Shown here: positions 25,762 to 35,422 of the stretch, piece by piece
Numbering within the stretch: the stretch's first letter is position 1
Layout: each line of letters opens with the position of its first letter
Assembly (NCBI GenBank): GCA_965238125.1
Contig: OZ250179.1
Coordinates: 1,302,001-1,366,000 of the forward strand
Direction of reading: 5' to 3'
Length of the DNA stretch: 64,000 bases
From: UBA6623 sp965238125
GTDB lineage: Bacteria > Acidobacteriota > Terriglobia > Bryobacterales > UBA6623
Made by a program: the position numbers and the translations under genes
The notes under the pieces: model-generated
Database searches by the model: none
Told to the model about the DNA's origin: nothing
What the model saw: only the letters and a program-made list of their open reading frames with translations

Positions 25762-26805
25762 TCACTGACCCCCGCGGGAAAGTTCCGCTTCAATGACGCG
25801 TGTGAACGATTCCTTCGGTTGCGCGCCGGAAAGCAAGATGCCGTTGATCAAAAAAGCCGGCGTGCCGCTGATCCCCAAACCCGCGGCCTCGGCGCCGTCG
25901 GCTTCCACGGCCGCGACGTATTTCCCCGAATCGAGACACGTCTCCCAGGCCTCGTAATCAATTTCCAGCGACTTGGCCACACCGGTATACACATCGTCGG
26001 TCACCCGTCCCAGCTCAAAAAGCGCGTCGCGATACTCCCAAAACTTGTCTTGCTCGCCCGCGCAGCGCGCCGCCTCGGCCGCCCGCACGGCGCCCGGATG
26101 AAGCCGCGTCAGCGGCAAGTCTTTGAACACCCACCGAAGTTTCCCGTCATATTCCTCGAACAATTCCTCCAGCGTCGGCTGCACTCGTTTACAGAAAGGG
26201 CACTGAAAATCGGAAAACTCGACCAGCGTAATCGGCGCGTCCTCGGGGCCCCGACCGTGCGAGTTCTCGACATTGACCGGCAACCGCGGCGGAGCGATTC
26301 GCAGTTCCAACTCAGCACCCCGACGAAGCCGAGCTACATAATCGCGGCGCGCTCGCTGCAGGTTGGTGTTGCGTACCATCGCCGCAACCTGTTCCCGCAC
26401 TTCCTCAAACGGTTTCCGCAGCCGCGACTTGCGCCGCTCGTAATACGCCTTCACCTCGGCCGGATTTGGCTCGGGGATCTTGCTGTCGACCAAGGCCTCC
26501 AGCAACTCGTCAACCTCCATGGCGTTCTTGGACGCTTCCTTCTCAAGCAATCGCATCGCTACGACGCGGTCGAGAGCGTCTTGGCGAACCTGATAAGCCT
26601 CCTGCTCGAGCTTCATCAACTCGCCCTTGATGTCTAGGTCTTCGTCGGTGATCGGCTCGCCGTCGAGCAAAGCGACGACTTTGTTGGGCGTGTCCGCCGC
26701 GGATACGACGACGGTTTGCGGCTTCGAGCACCCCGCGCCAAACAGCAGAATCCCCATAGTCGTCAAGGCCCCAAGCCAAACTTCGCCGCGCAACTTGTTC
26801 ATCAT
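25762..26805 (-). CDS. DsbA-like thioredoxin-fold lipoprotein with SurA-like N-terminal domain
   Basis: 347 residues. The lipobox is LLFGAGC (Cys near 26). Residues ~45-165 resemble the SurA/PpiD N-terminal chaperone segment (VALLDGEPITDEDLDIKGEL, AYQVRQDALDRVVAMRLLEK). Residues ~175-345 are a thioredoxin_4/DsbA-type domain: APITLVEFSDFQCPFCKRVQ with the redox CPFC motif, LHPGAVRAAEAARCAGEQDKFW and the cis-Pro region GISGTPAFLING. It probably oxidises or isomerises disulfides in exported proteins while the N-terminal part binds unfolded clients. Start ATG 26805; an ATG one codon later is equally possible. Confidence 0.87.
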   Translation of the reverse strand: MMNKLRGEVWLGALTTMGILLFGAGCSKPQTVVVSAADTPNKVVALLDGEPITDEDLDIKGELMKLEQEAYQVRQDALDRVVAMRLLEKEASKNAMEVDELLEALVDSKIPEPNPAEVKAYYERRKSRLRKPFEEVREQVAAMVRNTNLQRARRDYVARLRRGAELELRIAPPRLPVNVENSHGRGPEDAPITLVEFSDFQCPFCKRVQPTLEELFEEYDGKLRWVFKDLPLTRLHPGAVRAAEAARCAGEQDKFWEYRDALFELGRVTDDVYTGVAKSLEIDYEAWETCLDSGKYVAAVEADGAEAAGLGISGTPAFLINGILLSGAQPKESFTRVIEAELSRGGQ

Positions 26806-27281
26806 GCAATAGCCTTTCGCCGAGCGATGCTTCTATTGTAGCCCCGAAGCTCGTAGAATCCTCTGCGAAGCCGCAGATGGGTGTGCGACAAAAATAGGGG
26901 ACGTCCCTTTCACAACGCGACCGAGAGAAACAGAGGTGTAGTTGGCAGTCAACGCTTAGCCCGGTTCACGGTCGGTTCACCGGGCTTGGATTGCAAATAG
27001 GCCGACCCTTCGAGGGCTGGTGTAGAGGGCTGGTCGTCCGATAGGAGGCCGTTTCAACGCCCTTTTCCTGGAAAGCTTTAGCCCAGGCCGAGCCAAGAGA
27101 AAATTGCGGGCAGGGAAGGGCTCGGGCCCTGGCCGCCGATTCTCCCATATTTATGTCGCGCACCCACCGCGGAGGCTCGACGGTCATCGAGGCAACTCCT
27201 TGCCGAATTTGGGTTCACGAAACCGATCTCACTGAAAGTTCGCCGGCACCACGATGTCGCTGCTCAGCTGCTGGTATTGCG
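26806..27281. other. Gene-free segment before the RAYT region
   Basis: No coding frame is supported. It holds an 8-pair inverted repeat AGCCCGGT/ACCGGGCT at about 26958-26986 and a TAGGGGACGTCCC stretch near 26896. The upstream control region of the DsbA-like gene must lie at its left edge. Confidence 0.45.
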
Positions 27282-27410
27282 AATGGAGCCGGCACGGGAG
27301 TACGCGTTATTTGTGGGAGCGCGATCATGTTCAGTCGGCGGCCGGTTACGTCTTGGAAGGGCAAGGCGTGCCAATGGCAACATGGCCCCCGGTTTGAGCA
27401 AGCCCCCCAA
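27282..27410 (+). pseudogene. 3' fragment of a RAYT (REP-associated tyrosine transposase)
   Basis: From the TACGCGTTATTTGTGGGAGC match to CCAATGGCAACATGGCC this stretch is nearly identical to 28128-28222 inside the RAYT gene, and encodes the same RYLWERDHVQSAAGYVLEGQ segment. Only the C-terminal part is present. It is followed by element 1 (27430) just as the longer copy is followed by element 2 (28234), so a gene-plus-repeat unit seems to have been duplicated. Confidence 0.8.
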
Positions 27411-27429
27411 ACCGAGCCGACGCAACTCC

Positions 27430-27652
27430 AAACTGAGCCGCGCACGTTAGTAAGCGATGTGCGATGCCGCGGCACGGAAGCCGCCGGCGGCGGTGGTCTT
27501 AGAAAAGCCGCCCCAGGGTCCGCGCCGAGTACACACGCGGCGTTGGCTTCGCTTTCGGGTGAGCGGGCTCCCGGGCATCGCGGTTGCGTCACGTTTCTTC
27601 TTGCTGAGAGGCCGCATCGCACACCGCTTGCTGACGCGCGCGGCTCGTTTTG
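27430..27652. repeat. ~220-bp element 1 with family A inverted ends
   Basis: The left end (AAACTGAGCCGCGCACGTTA...) and right end (ACCGCTTGCTGACGCGCGCG...) are inverted copies of the family A sequence, extending about 35 bp including GTGCGATG. The interior shares GCCGCCCCAGGGTCC and CCCGGGCATCGCGGTT with element 2. No coding frame. It sits between the RAYT fragment and the RAYT gene. Confidence 0.82.
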
Positions 27653-27708
27653 CTATGCGGCCTCGGCCTTGCTGTGCTGCCCGGGTGCGCGCCGGCCCGG
27701 CGCGCGGC

Positions 27709-28228
27709 GTGGAACCTGATCGGCCTGCCAACGCCCCCGCCGCCTACTTAATCACTTTCGCCTGTTACGGCATTCGACTTCACGGGAATGCATTCGGCTC
27801 GGTGGATCGTGACCACAACCTACCGGGGTCGCGGTATCTTTCCGCCGACATGCCGCGCGAACGCGCCGAAGCGCGAGCGATGCGGCAGCCGCGCTATGAA
27901 CTCGACCGCAGTCGCCGAGAGCTTGTCGTCGCGGCGATCCGGGAGTTATCTTCGCATCGCGGTTGGCCGCTGCACGCGGTTCACGCCAGGCCGACGCATG
28001 TCCATGTCGTGGTGACGGCGCCGGTTTCGCCCGAGAAGGGTCATGCTCGATTGCAAGGCGTATGCCTCGCGAACTTTGATTCGCGCGGGTTTCGATCATC
28101 CGAGGCGACGCCGCTGGAGCCGCCACGGCAGCACGCGTTATTTGTGGGAGCGCGATCATGTTCAGTCGGCGGCCGGTTACGTCTTGGAAGGGCAAGGCGT
28201 GCCAATGGCGACATGGCCGCCGCTCTGA
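27709..28228 (+). pseudogene. RAYT: REP-associated tyrosine transposase (IS200-like), frameshifted
   Basis: The first frame, from about GTG 27709, reads NAPAAYLITFACYGIRLHGN, GSVDRDHNLPGSRYL, ELVVAAIRELSSHRGWPLHA and the HUH motif ARPTHVHVVVTAP. After PVSPEK the frame is lost at a GGG run (28038-28040). Removing one G gives VMLDCKAYASRTLI (candidate catalytic Tyr) and RHGSTRYLWERDHVQSAAGY, VLEGQGVPMATWPP, ending at 28228. RAYTs are single-copy relatives of IS200 transposases that process palindromic REP sequences in trans. This copy is flanked on both sides by elements built from inverted family A repeats. With the extra base it cannot make a complete enzyme, unless the base is a sequencing error. 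Confidence 0.85.
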
Positions 28229-28233
28229 CGAAG

Positions 28234-28456
28234 CAAACCGAGCCGCGCGCGTCAGCAAGCGGTGTGCGATGAGGCAGCGGAGAAGCCTACACCGGTGGTG
28301 ACCCTGCCGAGGCCGCCCCAAGGTCCCTTGCCGGAAATATCCGCGGCTTTGGCTCCCTTTCGGGTTGGCCGGCGCCCGGGCATCGCGGTTCCATCACGTA
28401 CCTCCTTGCTGACACGCTTCGTCGCATGCCGCTTGCTGACGCGCGCGGCTCGGTTT
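28234..28456. repeat. ~220-bp element 2 with family A inverted ends
   Basis: Starts AAACCGAGCCGCGCGCGTCA and ends with its complement at 28420-28456. Begins 5 bp after the RAYT stop. Interior shares GCCGCCCCAAGGTCC and CCCGGGCATCGCGGTT with element 1. No coding content. Confidence 0.85.
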
Positions 28457-28494
28457 GGCTTGGGTAAAATGGCCTCAGGATAACCTGGGGTCCT

Positions 28495-29989
28495 ATGTCA
28501 CCGCCGGCGGCAAAAAGTGCGTTGCTCCTGTTGATTGTGGCGGCGTTGCCGGCCTTGCAGGCCGGCGCTTCCTCCTGGGTACAGGGAACCGTTTGGGCAC
28601 GCCGCGGAGAAACCCGGCACCCTCTCTCCAAGGTCTACGTCGCCGCCCGCGGCCTGCGGGGGCGGCTGCTGGCTTCCACGCGCACATCCGCGAATGGAAC
28701 TTTCCAGCTTCCGGGCGTGCCGGCCGAAAGAGTGATTCTGACCGCTTGGAAGTCCGGCTATTACACCGACCGGGCCGCGCAACGGAGCGGCAAAAAAGTC
28801 ACGCTCGACTGCACGTCGGGCTGCGGCGGGCAAGAAATCGATTTTGAGCTGGTTCGCGGCGCGGTCCTCGAAGGAGTGGTGCTCGACCGCCAGGGTGAGC
28901 CAGTCGAGCGAGCGCGGGTTTCGGCGCGGCGAATCGGGTCCGACGTGGCGGTTCGACGAGGCGACCTGCCAAGCTCCTCGACCGACGACCGGGGGCATTT
29001 CCGGCTGGCCGGCTTGCCCCCCGGCCCCTACTCGGTCACCGTGGGGGGGCGCGCCGCGGGTGCGCCGGCCGAGACGGCGACCTTGCTGGTTGAGCCCGGG
29101 GAAAGCGAAGTGATCGACGACTTGTCGATCACGCTGGGCGAACAGTCCACCCACGACGTTTCGGGGCGTTTGGTCGGAGTCAGCCTCGATCGGGCAAAGC
29201 GAGTTCAGGTTCGGCTTCAAGTTGCCGAAAACACCCGGCAAGGGTTCACCTCGAACACTGACGCGGAGGGCCGCTTTCATTTGACCGACATCCCATCGGG
29301 TCGCTATCTCGCCAAGGCCGTGATAGCAAAGCGGGGGCTGGCCGCCGGCACATTTTTCTCGACATCATCGACATTTACGGAGACATCCAGGGCCTGGTCT
29401 TGCGTCCGGACGCAGCGGCACGGTCGAAGGCGTGGCGCGATTGGCCGTGGAGCCCCGGCCGCGGCGACTACGCTTGGAATTCCAGTCGAATGACGGCTTT
29501 GGTAGGCGATTTGCACCGGTCAACCCGGTCGATGGCCGCTTTCAGATCGACGATCTCGTCCCCGGGTCCTATCGCCTTGGCGTGCGGCCCTCCCTCGTCT
29601 ACGTCGAAAGCGTGCAGCGCGGCTCGTCAGCCGTTTCTTCCACGGAACTAACGATTTCCGCGGGACTGAATCGCTTCGAAGTGACCCTCGCCGCCGACCA
29701 TGGTCAAGTTTACGGGACGATCCTCGATCCAACCACCGGCCGGTGCCTGCCCCATGCCCGCGTCGCCCTCGACGGCGATCGCGAACGGCTGCGCGTCCAA
29801 TCCGATCAAGCGGGCCGTTTCCTATTCGGCAAAGTCATCCCCGGCGAATACCGCATCTGCGCCTGGACCGACATTGATCCCGAACGAATAGACGACGAAA
29901 GCGAGTGGGAGCAAGCCGGCTGCGAAAACAAGATCATCCCCATCGACCCGAACAGCGAAGTCGAAATCGACCTAACCGCCGCCCCCTGA
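28495..29989 (+). pseudogene. Secreted carboxypeptidase-regulatory-like repeat protein, two frameshifts
   Basis: The product has a signal peptide (SALLLLIVAALPALQAGASS) and several CarboxypepD_reg-like beta-sandwich domains: TSANGTFQLPGVPAERVILT, STDDRGHFRLAGLPPGPYSV, TDAEGRFHLTDIPSGRYLAK, then VDGRFQIDDLVPGSYRLGV and SDQAGRFLFGKVIPGEYRIC in a different frame. The frame is lost near the T5 run at about 29353-29357; IFLDIIDIYGDIQGLVLRPD continues one frame over, and a second shift near 29412 leads into SGTVEGVARLAVEP and the remaining 180 residues to the stop at 29989. The intact protein would be about 498 residues. Such proteins are surface or outer-membrane associated in Acidobacteriota; the function is unknown. 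Confidence 0.8.
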
Positions 29990-30004
29990 GCGTATTGCAA
30001 TTCC

Positions 30005-30224
30005 CAAACCGAGCCGCGCGCGTCAGCAAGCGGTATGCGTTGAACCCACCCCGGAAGCAACAAAGGCGGCGGTGCCTAAAAGACTTTCCCGGGACCTGTC
30101 GACCCGAAGCCGCAAAGCCGACTTCCCCCGCGCAGGACTGACCGCGCACTACGGTTCCACCACCTTCCTTTCCACCGAACGGCCTCATTTCATACCGCTT
30201 ACTGACGTGCGCGGCTCAGTTTGC
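30005..30224. repeat. ~220-bp element 3 with family A inverted ends
   Basis: Left end AAACCGAGCCGCGCGCGTCA at 30005; right end ATACCGCTTACTGACGTGCG at 30191-30224 in inverse orientation. The interior is more diverged than in elements 1 and 2 but the length is the same. It lies 15 bp after the carboxypeptidase-like pseudogene. Confidence 0.8.
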
Positions 30225-30334
30225 GAGACGCCACCCAACCCCCGGAATGCAACTATGTTATGCGCCGGGGCAAACACGTACCTTCGCATCGAGTCGCGAG
30301 ACTTCTCAGCCGGCTGCTAGTCTAGGACACACTC

Positions 30335-31882
30335 ATGACGACCCGGAACTTTCGACCCGCCCTAACCGCGATCTGCACGGTCCTCTTCGTGTTGGGGTGC
30401 GGCGTATCCGATGAAGCCCCCGGACCGACGCGTCCCAATATCTTGTTCGCCATCAGCGACGACCAATCATGGCTGCACGCCGGCGCTTACGGCGATACGG
30501 TTGTGCGAACGCCGGCCTTTGATCGCATCGCCCGTGAAGGCGTTCTCTTCACGCACGCCTTCACCGCCTCGCCTTCCTGCACTCCCTCGCGTAGCGCCAT
30601 TCTGACCGGCCAAGACATTTGGCGATTGGGCGAAGGGGGCGTGCTGCTCTCGCTTTTGCCCGCCGAGTTTGACGTGTTCCCGCTGATGCTCGAGCAAGCC
30701 GGTTACGCGATCGGCAATACGGGCAAGGCTTGGGGGCCGGGCAGTTGGCGCGACGGAGGACGCGACCGCGACCCGGTCGGTCCGAGCTTGAATGACGCCA
30801 AGGTCGACACGGTCCCCAAGGGAACTCGACCCACCGACTACGCCGCGAACTTCGAGCGCTTTCTCGATACCAAGCCCGACGATCAACCCTTCTTCTTTTG
30901 GTACGGTGCTTCGGAACCCCACCGTTCCTACGCGGTCGGCTCGGGCGTCGAGGGCGGCAAGAGCCTCGATGACGTCAAGGTCCCGCCCTTTATGCCCGAC
31001 ACGCCCGAGATCCGCGGCGACATTCTCGACTACTACATGGAAGTCGAGTGGTTCGACGCACATCTAGCCAAGATGCTGGCGGCGCTCGAAGCGCGGGGCG
31101 AGTTAGAGAACACCCTGATCGTGGTCACCAGCGATAACGGCATGCCTTTCCCGCGGGCGAAAACGAATCTCTACGACTACGGCGTCCGCATGCCGCTCGC
31201 CGTGCGCTGGGGCGCCGAGGTTCCCGCCGGCAGGACCGTCGATGACTTCGTCAACCACATCGATTTCGCGCCGACCTTTTTGAAAGCCGCCGGAGTCGAG
31301 CCGGCGGCGGCGATGACCGGCCGCGGTCTCGTCGACCTGCTGCGCTCGGAAAAGCAAGGACGCGTCGACCCGGATCGCGACTACGTCGTCACCGCGATCG
31401 AGCGCCACACCTGGTGTCGCGACGACGGCTTGGGGTACCCCAGCCGCGCGATCAGAAATCACGACTTTCTCTACATCAGAAACTACGCCCCCGACCGATG
31501 GCCCGCCGGCGGACCGCGGTTCGTCTCCTCGCACCAAGGCTTCTTCGGAGATATCGACGACGGCGCGTCGAAGGAGTTCATGATGCGGCCCGAGGCTCGA
31601 TCCGAGTTCGTCCGTGAATTCGAACTCAGCTTCGGCAAGCGCCCCGCCGAGGAACTATACGAGACGGCGAGCGACCCGGCGCAGATCCAAAACTTGGCGG
31701 ACGACGCAGCCTACGCCGAGGTCAAACAGCAGCTTCGTTCGACGCTCGAAGCCTACCTCGCCGAACACGACGACCCGCGAAGCGACGGCAAGTCCCCCTG
31801 GGACGCCTACACGTATTACTACAAAGTGGGCCCTCAAGAATACGTCGACTATGAGACTCTGAGCCGCCCGGAGACCCGATAA
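30335..31882 (+). CDS. Sulfatase lipoprotein
   Basis: 515 residues. Lipobox LFVLGC (Cys near 22). Metal-binding start RPNILFAISDDQSW (two Asp), and the sulfatase signature CTPSRSAILTG: Cys in CxPSR is converted to formylglycine by a separate maturase. Further motifs are GYAIGNTGKAWGPGSW (active-site Lys), FFFWYGASEPHRSY and VVTSDNGMPFPRAKTNLYDY (Asp-Asn metal ligands, Lys). It would hydrolyse sulfate esters, likely of a polysaccharide or glycan, at the outer membrane or in the periplasm. The exact substrate cannot be inferred. It is encoded alone, convergent with the ThuA gene. Confidence 0.92.
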   Translation: MTTRNFRPALTAICTVLFVLGCGVSDEAPGPTRPNILFAISDDQSWLHAGAYGDTVVRTPAFDRIAREGVLFTHAFTASPSCTPSRSAILTGQDIWRLGEGGVLLSLLPAEFDVFPLMLEQAGYAIGNTGKAWGPGSWRDGGRDRDPVGPSLNDAKVDTVPKGTRPTDYAANFERFLDTKPDDQPFFFWYGASEPHRSYAVGSGVEGGKSLDDVKVPPFMPDTPEIRGDILDYYMEVEWFDAHLAKMLAALEARGELENTLIVVTSDNGMPFPRAKTNLYDYGVRMPLAVRWGAEVPAGRTVDDFVNHIDFAPTFLKAAGVEPAAAMTGRGLVDLLRSEKQGRVDPDRDYVVTAIERHTWCRDDGLGYPSRAIRNHDFLYIRNYAPDRWPAGGPRFVSSHQGFFGDIDDGASKEFMMRPEARSEFVREFELSFGKRPAEELYETASDPAQIQNLADDAAYAEVKQQLRSTLEAYLAEHDDPRSDGKSPWDAYTYYYKVGPQEYVDYETLSRPETR

Positions 31883-32075
31883 ATCGAGATTGCCGCGGCT
31901 TTTCCGCTGTCTGCGTTCCGCATTGACGGGCCGGTTGCGCTGTGGGCCATGGGCATCGAAACGAACGCTCCGCCGTCACGAGGCTGATTGCTGCCGCGCT
32001 CTGACCGTTATCGCGTTGGCGGTGAGGAAAAGCCTTCGCTCCACGTCGGTCTCGTTAGTCTCGCTGCCTCCCGAA

Positions 32076-33632
32076 TCACGGCTCGCGACCCGCGGCCCAC
32101 GCACTTCCCCGCCGGATGAGTCGCATCGTGCCCCAGGAACTGAGCGACTCGATCGAGTGGCCCAGCACGGTCTGAAACACTCGCCCATTGCCGTAGCGGT
32201 AGACCCACGCCATGGGCTCATCGTTGCCGGTGACCTGGGAGTGCGCGGTCGCGAGAACCTCGATGGACAAATCGCCCTGCTGACGAAAGTACAGCTCGTC
32301 GACGGTTTCGAAATCGGGCATGCCGCGGCTGATGGCATGATCGGGGTTCGTGATCTCGACGCGGAAAGGACCGTACTTGTCATGACCGCTGAGACCTTCG
32401 GCGTGGTCCCAGACACGGGCAACGATCTTTCGGTATTCGGGCCAGTCGGAAGGCGGAGCTTCCGGCAGGGAGGCGTGGAAAGCGCCATTCGAGAAATGGA
32501 TGACGACCAGCCCGCCCCCTTTCCTGAGATATCCGACGAAGTTCTCTTTGGCTTTGCCGCTGAGGCCCGCTTGGGTCCAGTTACAGTAATTCAAAACCAC
32601 CAAGTCGAAGTCGCGCAACGCCGGGTCGGCCAGGTCCTCGAGGTCTTGGGTCACGGTAACCAGATACTCCGGTCCGCGGTTTCCCAGGGCCTCGATGATG
32701 GCCGGTGTCGTCAGCTTCCATTTGTGGGCAGGGTGGTTGTCTCCGGTCACGAGCAGCGTCTTGACGGGATCGGCAACTAAGGCGCGATCCACTTCTTCGT
32801 CTTCATGGAACGAAGACTCTACGCCTCCCTTCGGGACAGTGGCTTTAGCGGTCCACACGATAGCGTTCAGAATGAGCTTGCGGTAGAGCGGATTCCTCCA
32901 GTTGTCGTAGAAATGGCCGGTCGTCGTGCCGAAACCCCGCCCGCCGTCTTGGCGTTCGACCGCCCAGGCGACGACATTCTCGGGGGAGTCGGCGAGCGCC
33001 GGGACCTCCAGAATCGGGTTCAGCCGTGGATCATCCGGTCGAAAACGGATCTTGTAATAGAACTCCTCTTTGAGCCGGAAGTCATCGAGTCCCCGCGCAA
33101 TCGGGTGATTCGCCGGTACGACGCGAACGGCGGTTTCAAGGGTCCGAATGGCCGAGTACCATTCGCGCTCTCCGTCCTCGCCCTGCCAATCGAAATAGCC
33201 TCCGCCCCATTCAAGGATTCGTGGCCCGTACTTGTCAGGCGTGAATGTCGAGAAGTGGAAGGTCAAGAAACCGCAGCCGCGCTTCATTTGCCGTTCGATG
33301 ACGGCCATGCGTTCATCCGTCATGAACGGGACCGGTGAGTACTTGTCGCCGTCCTGACCGTCGGAAATCGTCATGATCGCGTCGGCCGTGTCGAGGGTGG
33401 AAGGGTCTTCGGGCCAGCCGTTGAAATGGATCTCTGTTTGGACACCCTTCAGATTGGGCGAGCGGTCGAGCATCACCTTCAGCAACTTGACCGTTTTGAC
33501 GTATTCGTGTGCGCCGGGGCCGTGGCTCTTCTTGCCCGCGATCAAAACGACTCTTCGTGCGTCGGCGGCTTGGGCGGCGCCGGCAGAGAGAAAGGCCGCG
33601 CACATGAACGCGATTACAACCGTAAGCTGCAC
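32076..33632 (-). CDS. Secreted protein with two ThuA domains
   Basis: About 518 residues from GTG 33632, which has a clear ribosome site (GGAGG, 5 nt before). A Sec signal follows (VIAFMCAAFLSAGAAQAA). Two ThuA-type, amidotransferase-like domains are visible: the first with RRVVLIAGKKSHGPGAHEYV, CGFLTFHFSTFTPDKYG and GFGTTTGHFYDNWRNP; the second from about 290 with VKTLLVTGDNHPAHKWK, VLNYCNWTQAGL, GGGLVVIHFSNGAFH and RVFQTVLGHSIESL. ThuA proteins are linked to trehalose or glycoside use and often lie near Gfo/Idh/MocA genes in these phyla; the activity is not firmly known. The open frame reaches 33731, but the extension lacks a ribosome site. Confidence 0.88.
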   Translation of the reverse strand: MQLTVVIAFMCAAFLSAGAAQAADARRVVLIAGKKSHGPGAHEYVKTVKLLKVMLDRSPNLKGVQTEIHFNGWPEDPSTLDTADAIMTISDGQDGDKYSPVPFMTDERMAVIERQMKRGCGFLTFHFSTFTPDKYGPRILEWGGGYFDWQGEDGEREWYSAIRTLETAVRVVPANHPIARGLDDFRLKEEFYYKIRFRPDDPRLNPILEVPALADSPENVVAWAVERQDGGRGFGTTTGHFYDNWRNPLYRKLILNAIVWTAKATVPKGGVESSFHEDEEVDRALVADPVKTLLVTGDNHPAHKWKLTTPAIIEALGNRGPEYLVTVTQDLEDLADPALRDFDLVVLNYCNWTQAGLSGKAKENFVGYLRKGGGLVVIHFSNGAFHASLPEAPPSDWPEYRKIVARVWDHAEGLSGHDKYGPFRVEITNPDHAISRGMPDFETVDELYFRQQGDLSIEVLATAHSQVTGNDEPMAWVYRYGNGRVFQTVLGHSIESLSSWGTMRLIRRGSAWAAGREP

Positions 33633-33876
33633 AATGTCCTCCAGGTGGAACCCTGGTCGGCGAGAGCGACTGGTGCTCGATGAGACGCCGAGTTCCCCCA
33701 AGGCCGGCTTCCCGGTGGCGTTTGACGACACATCGGGTTACACTACCAGTCGCACACGAACATTGTAACGGGCCCGAGCGCAGTGGTTAGGGCGGCTCAC
33801 TCGGGAAGTTCGCGCTGACCGGAGTTGCCGCCGCCCGCTCGCGCCTTTGTGCGTCTCGAGACCGGGGAATATCACC

Positions 33877-35172
33877 ATGAAACTCGCTCACGGTATTACG
33901 GTCATTCGAAACGGATTGATGATTGACGGCACCGGCGCCGCCCCGCTTGCCGACGCCACCCTCATCGCAAACAACGGCATGATCGACTACGCCGGGCCGT
34001 CCGCCGGCGCCCCGGAGACACCTCCCGAGGCAAAGATCATTGACGCTAACTCGGGTACGATTCTGCCGGGGCTCGTCGAGGCGCACTATCACCCCACCTA
34101 CTTCAACGTCCGCGACCTGCAGGATCTCGACATCCGCTTCCCGGTCGAGTATGTCACGATCCGGGCCGTCAAGAATGCGAAGACGGCCATCGAGGCGGGG
34201 TACACCGCGGCGCGCAGTGGCGGAAGTCTTTTCAATATCGACTTCTGGCTGAAAAAGGCCATCGAAGAGGACATGACCCCGGGCCCTCGAATCTCAGCGG
34301 CCGGACGCGAGATCTGCGGTGTCGGCGGCTTGATGGATTGGAACCCCGACTACCGCGGGATCGGCATGGAAGGCTTGGTTCTGCTCATTAACGGACCGGA
34401 TGAGGCTCGGGCGGCCGTTCGCAAGCTGGTCAAGGACGGAGTTGAGTGGGTCAAGACGTACCCGACAGGCGACGCGGCCTCCCCGGATGTCAATGATCAT
34501 CACACCCTTTGCATGACACTGGAGGAAATGCAAGCGGTCGTAATGACGGCACACAATCATAACCTCAAGGTCACGGGGCATTGCCGCGCGACGGAAGGCA
34601 TCAAGAACGCTTTGCGCGCCGGTTATGACAGCCTCGAGCACGGCACGTTTATGGATGAGGAAGCCCTCGAGATGCTGCTCGAGCGAGACGTCCCGGTAGT
34701 GCCCGCCCTGTGGTTTGAACGAGCGAGTATCGAGCAAGGGCCCAAGTTCGGCATGAGCCGGGCCGTGATCGACGGCCACCAAGAGACACTGGACGGCGGG
34801 GCGGAAAGCGCCCGGAAGATCCTCAAGGCCGGGGGTCGCCTGGGCATGGGTGGAGACTTCGGCTTCGCCTGGACGCCGCACGGCACCTATGCCAAAGAGC
34901 TTTCCTTTTTCGTGAATGAAGTCGGGTTCAGTGTTGTGGACACCATCAAATGCGCCACGAAAACGGGCGCCGAAATCATGGGGCGGGGCGATGAGTTCGG
35001 GACGCTCGAAGCCGGCAAGCTCGCCGACGTGTTGGTCGTCGAAGGCGACGTGACGGCCAACATCCGGCTGCTTGAGAACCGGGCCAATTTCTTGGCCGTC
35101 ATGCAAGGTGGAGTCATCAAGGCCGGGCAACCAGCGCGTGAAGACGGAGTTTCGGCAGCGGCGCGGGCGTAA
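33877..35172 (+). CDS. Metal-dependent amidohydrolase
   Basis: 431 residues from ATG 33877. The N-terminal small barrel (VIRNGLMIDGTGAAPLADAT) leads to the HxH metal motif VEAHYHPTY near 69, then the bridging Lys in VEWVKTYPTGD, His in KVTGHCRATEG, His in DSLEHGTFMD, and Asp in GGDFGFAW, closing with GTLEAGKLADVLVVEG. This pattern fits the imidazolonepropionase/Xaa-Pro-dipeptidase-like group, which hydrolyses C-N bonds. No signal peptide is present, so it is likely cytoplasmic. The substrate is not evident. An in-frame start ten codons upstream is less likely. Confidence 0.87.
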   Translation: MKLAHGITVIRNGLMIDGTGAAPLADATLIANNGMIDYAGPSAGAPETPPEAKIIDANSGTILPGLVEAHYHPTYFNVRDLQDLDIRFPVEYVTIRAVKNAKTAIEAGYTAARSGGSLFNIDFWLKKAIEEDMTPGPRISAAGREICGVGGLMDWNPDYRGIGMEGLVLLINGPDEARAAVRKLVKDGVEWVKTYPTGDAASPDVNDHHTLCMTLEEMQAVVMTAHNHNLKVTGHCRATEGIKNALRAGYDSLEHGTFMDEEALEMLLERDVPVVPALWFERASIEQGPKFGMSRAVIDGHQETLDGGAESARKILKAGGRLGMGGDFGFAWTPHGTYAKELSFFVNEVGFSVVDTIKCATKTGAEIMGRGDEFGTLEAGKLADVLVVEGDVTANIRLLENRANFLAVMQGGVIKAGQPAREDGVSAAARA

Positions 35173-35422
35173 CAGATCTTCAGGGGGCGCTTCCTTTCAA
35201 ACGCAAGAGCGTTGCCGGCATCAAACAAGCAGTTCAAGGAGCTTTGGAGATCGAAACCATGTTGTCCAGTTAACGGCGGCCGGCGACAATTGACCGAGCC
35301 TTTGATGATTTGATGAGGGACAGCGGACGGGTCGTCCGACCTGAGATTAGCAATGGATTAGCAATGCGTTCTTTTGCGCCCTGAAGCGCCGGCCGGCGGT
35401 CAGCTCTAAGCTATTGAAAAGA

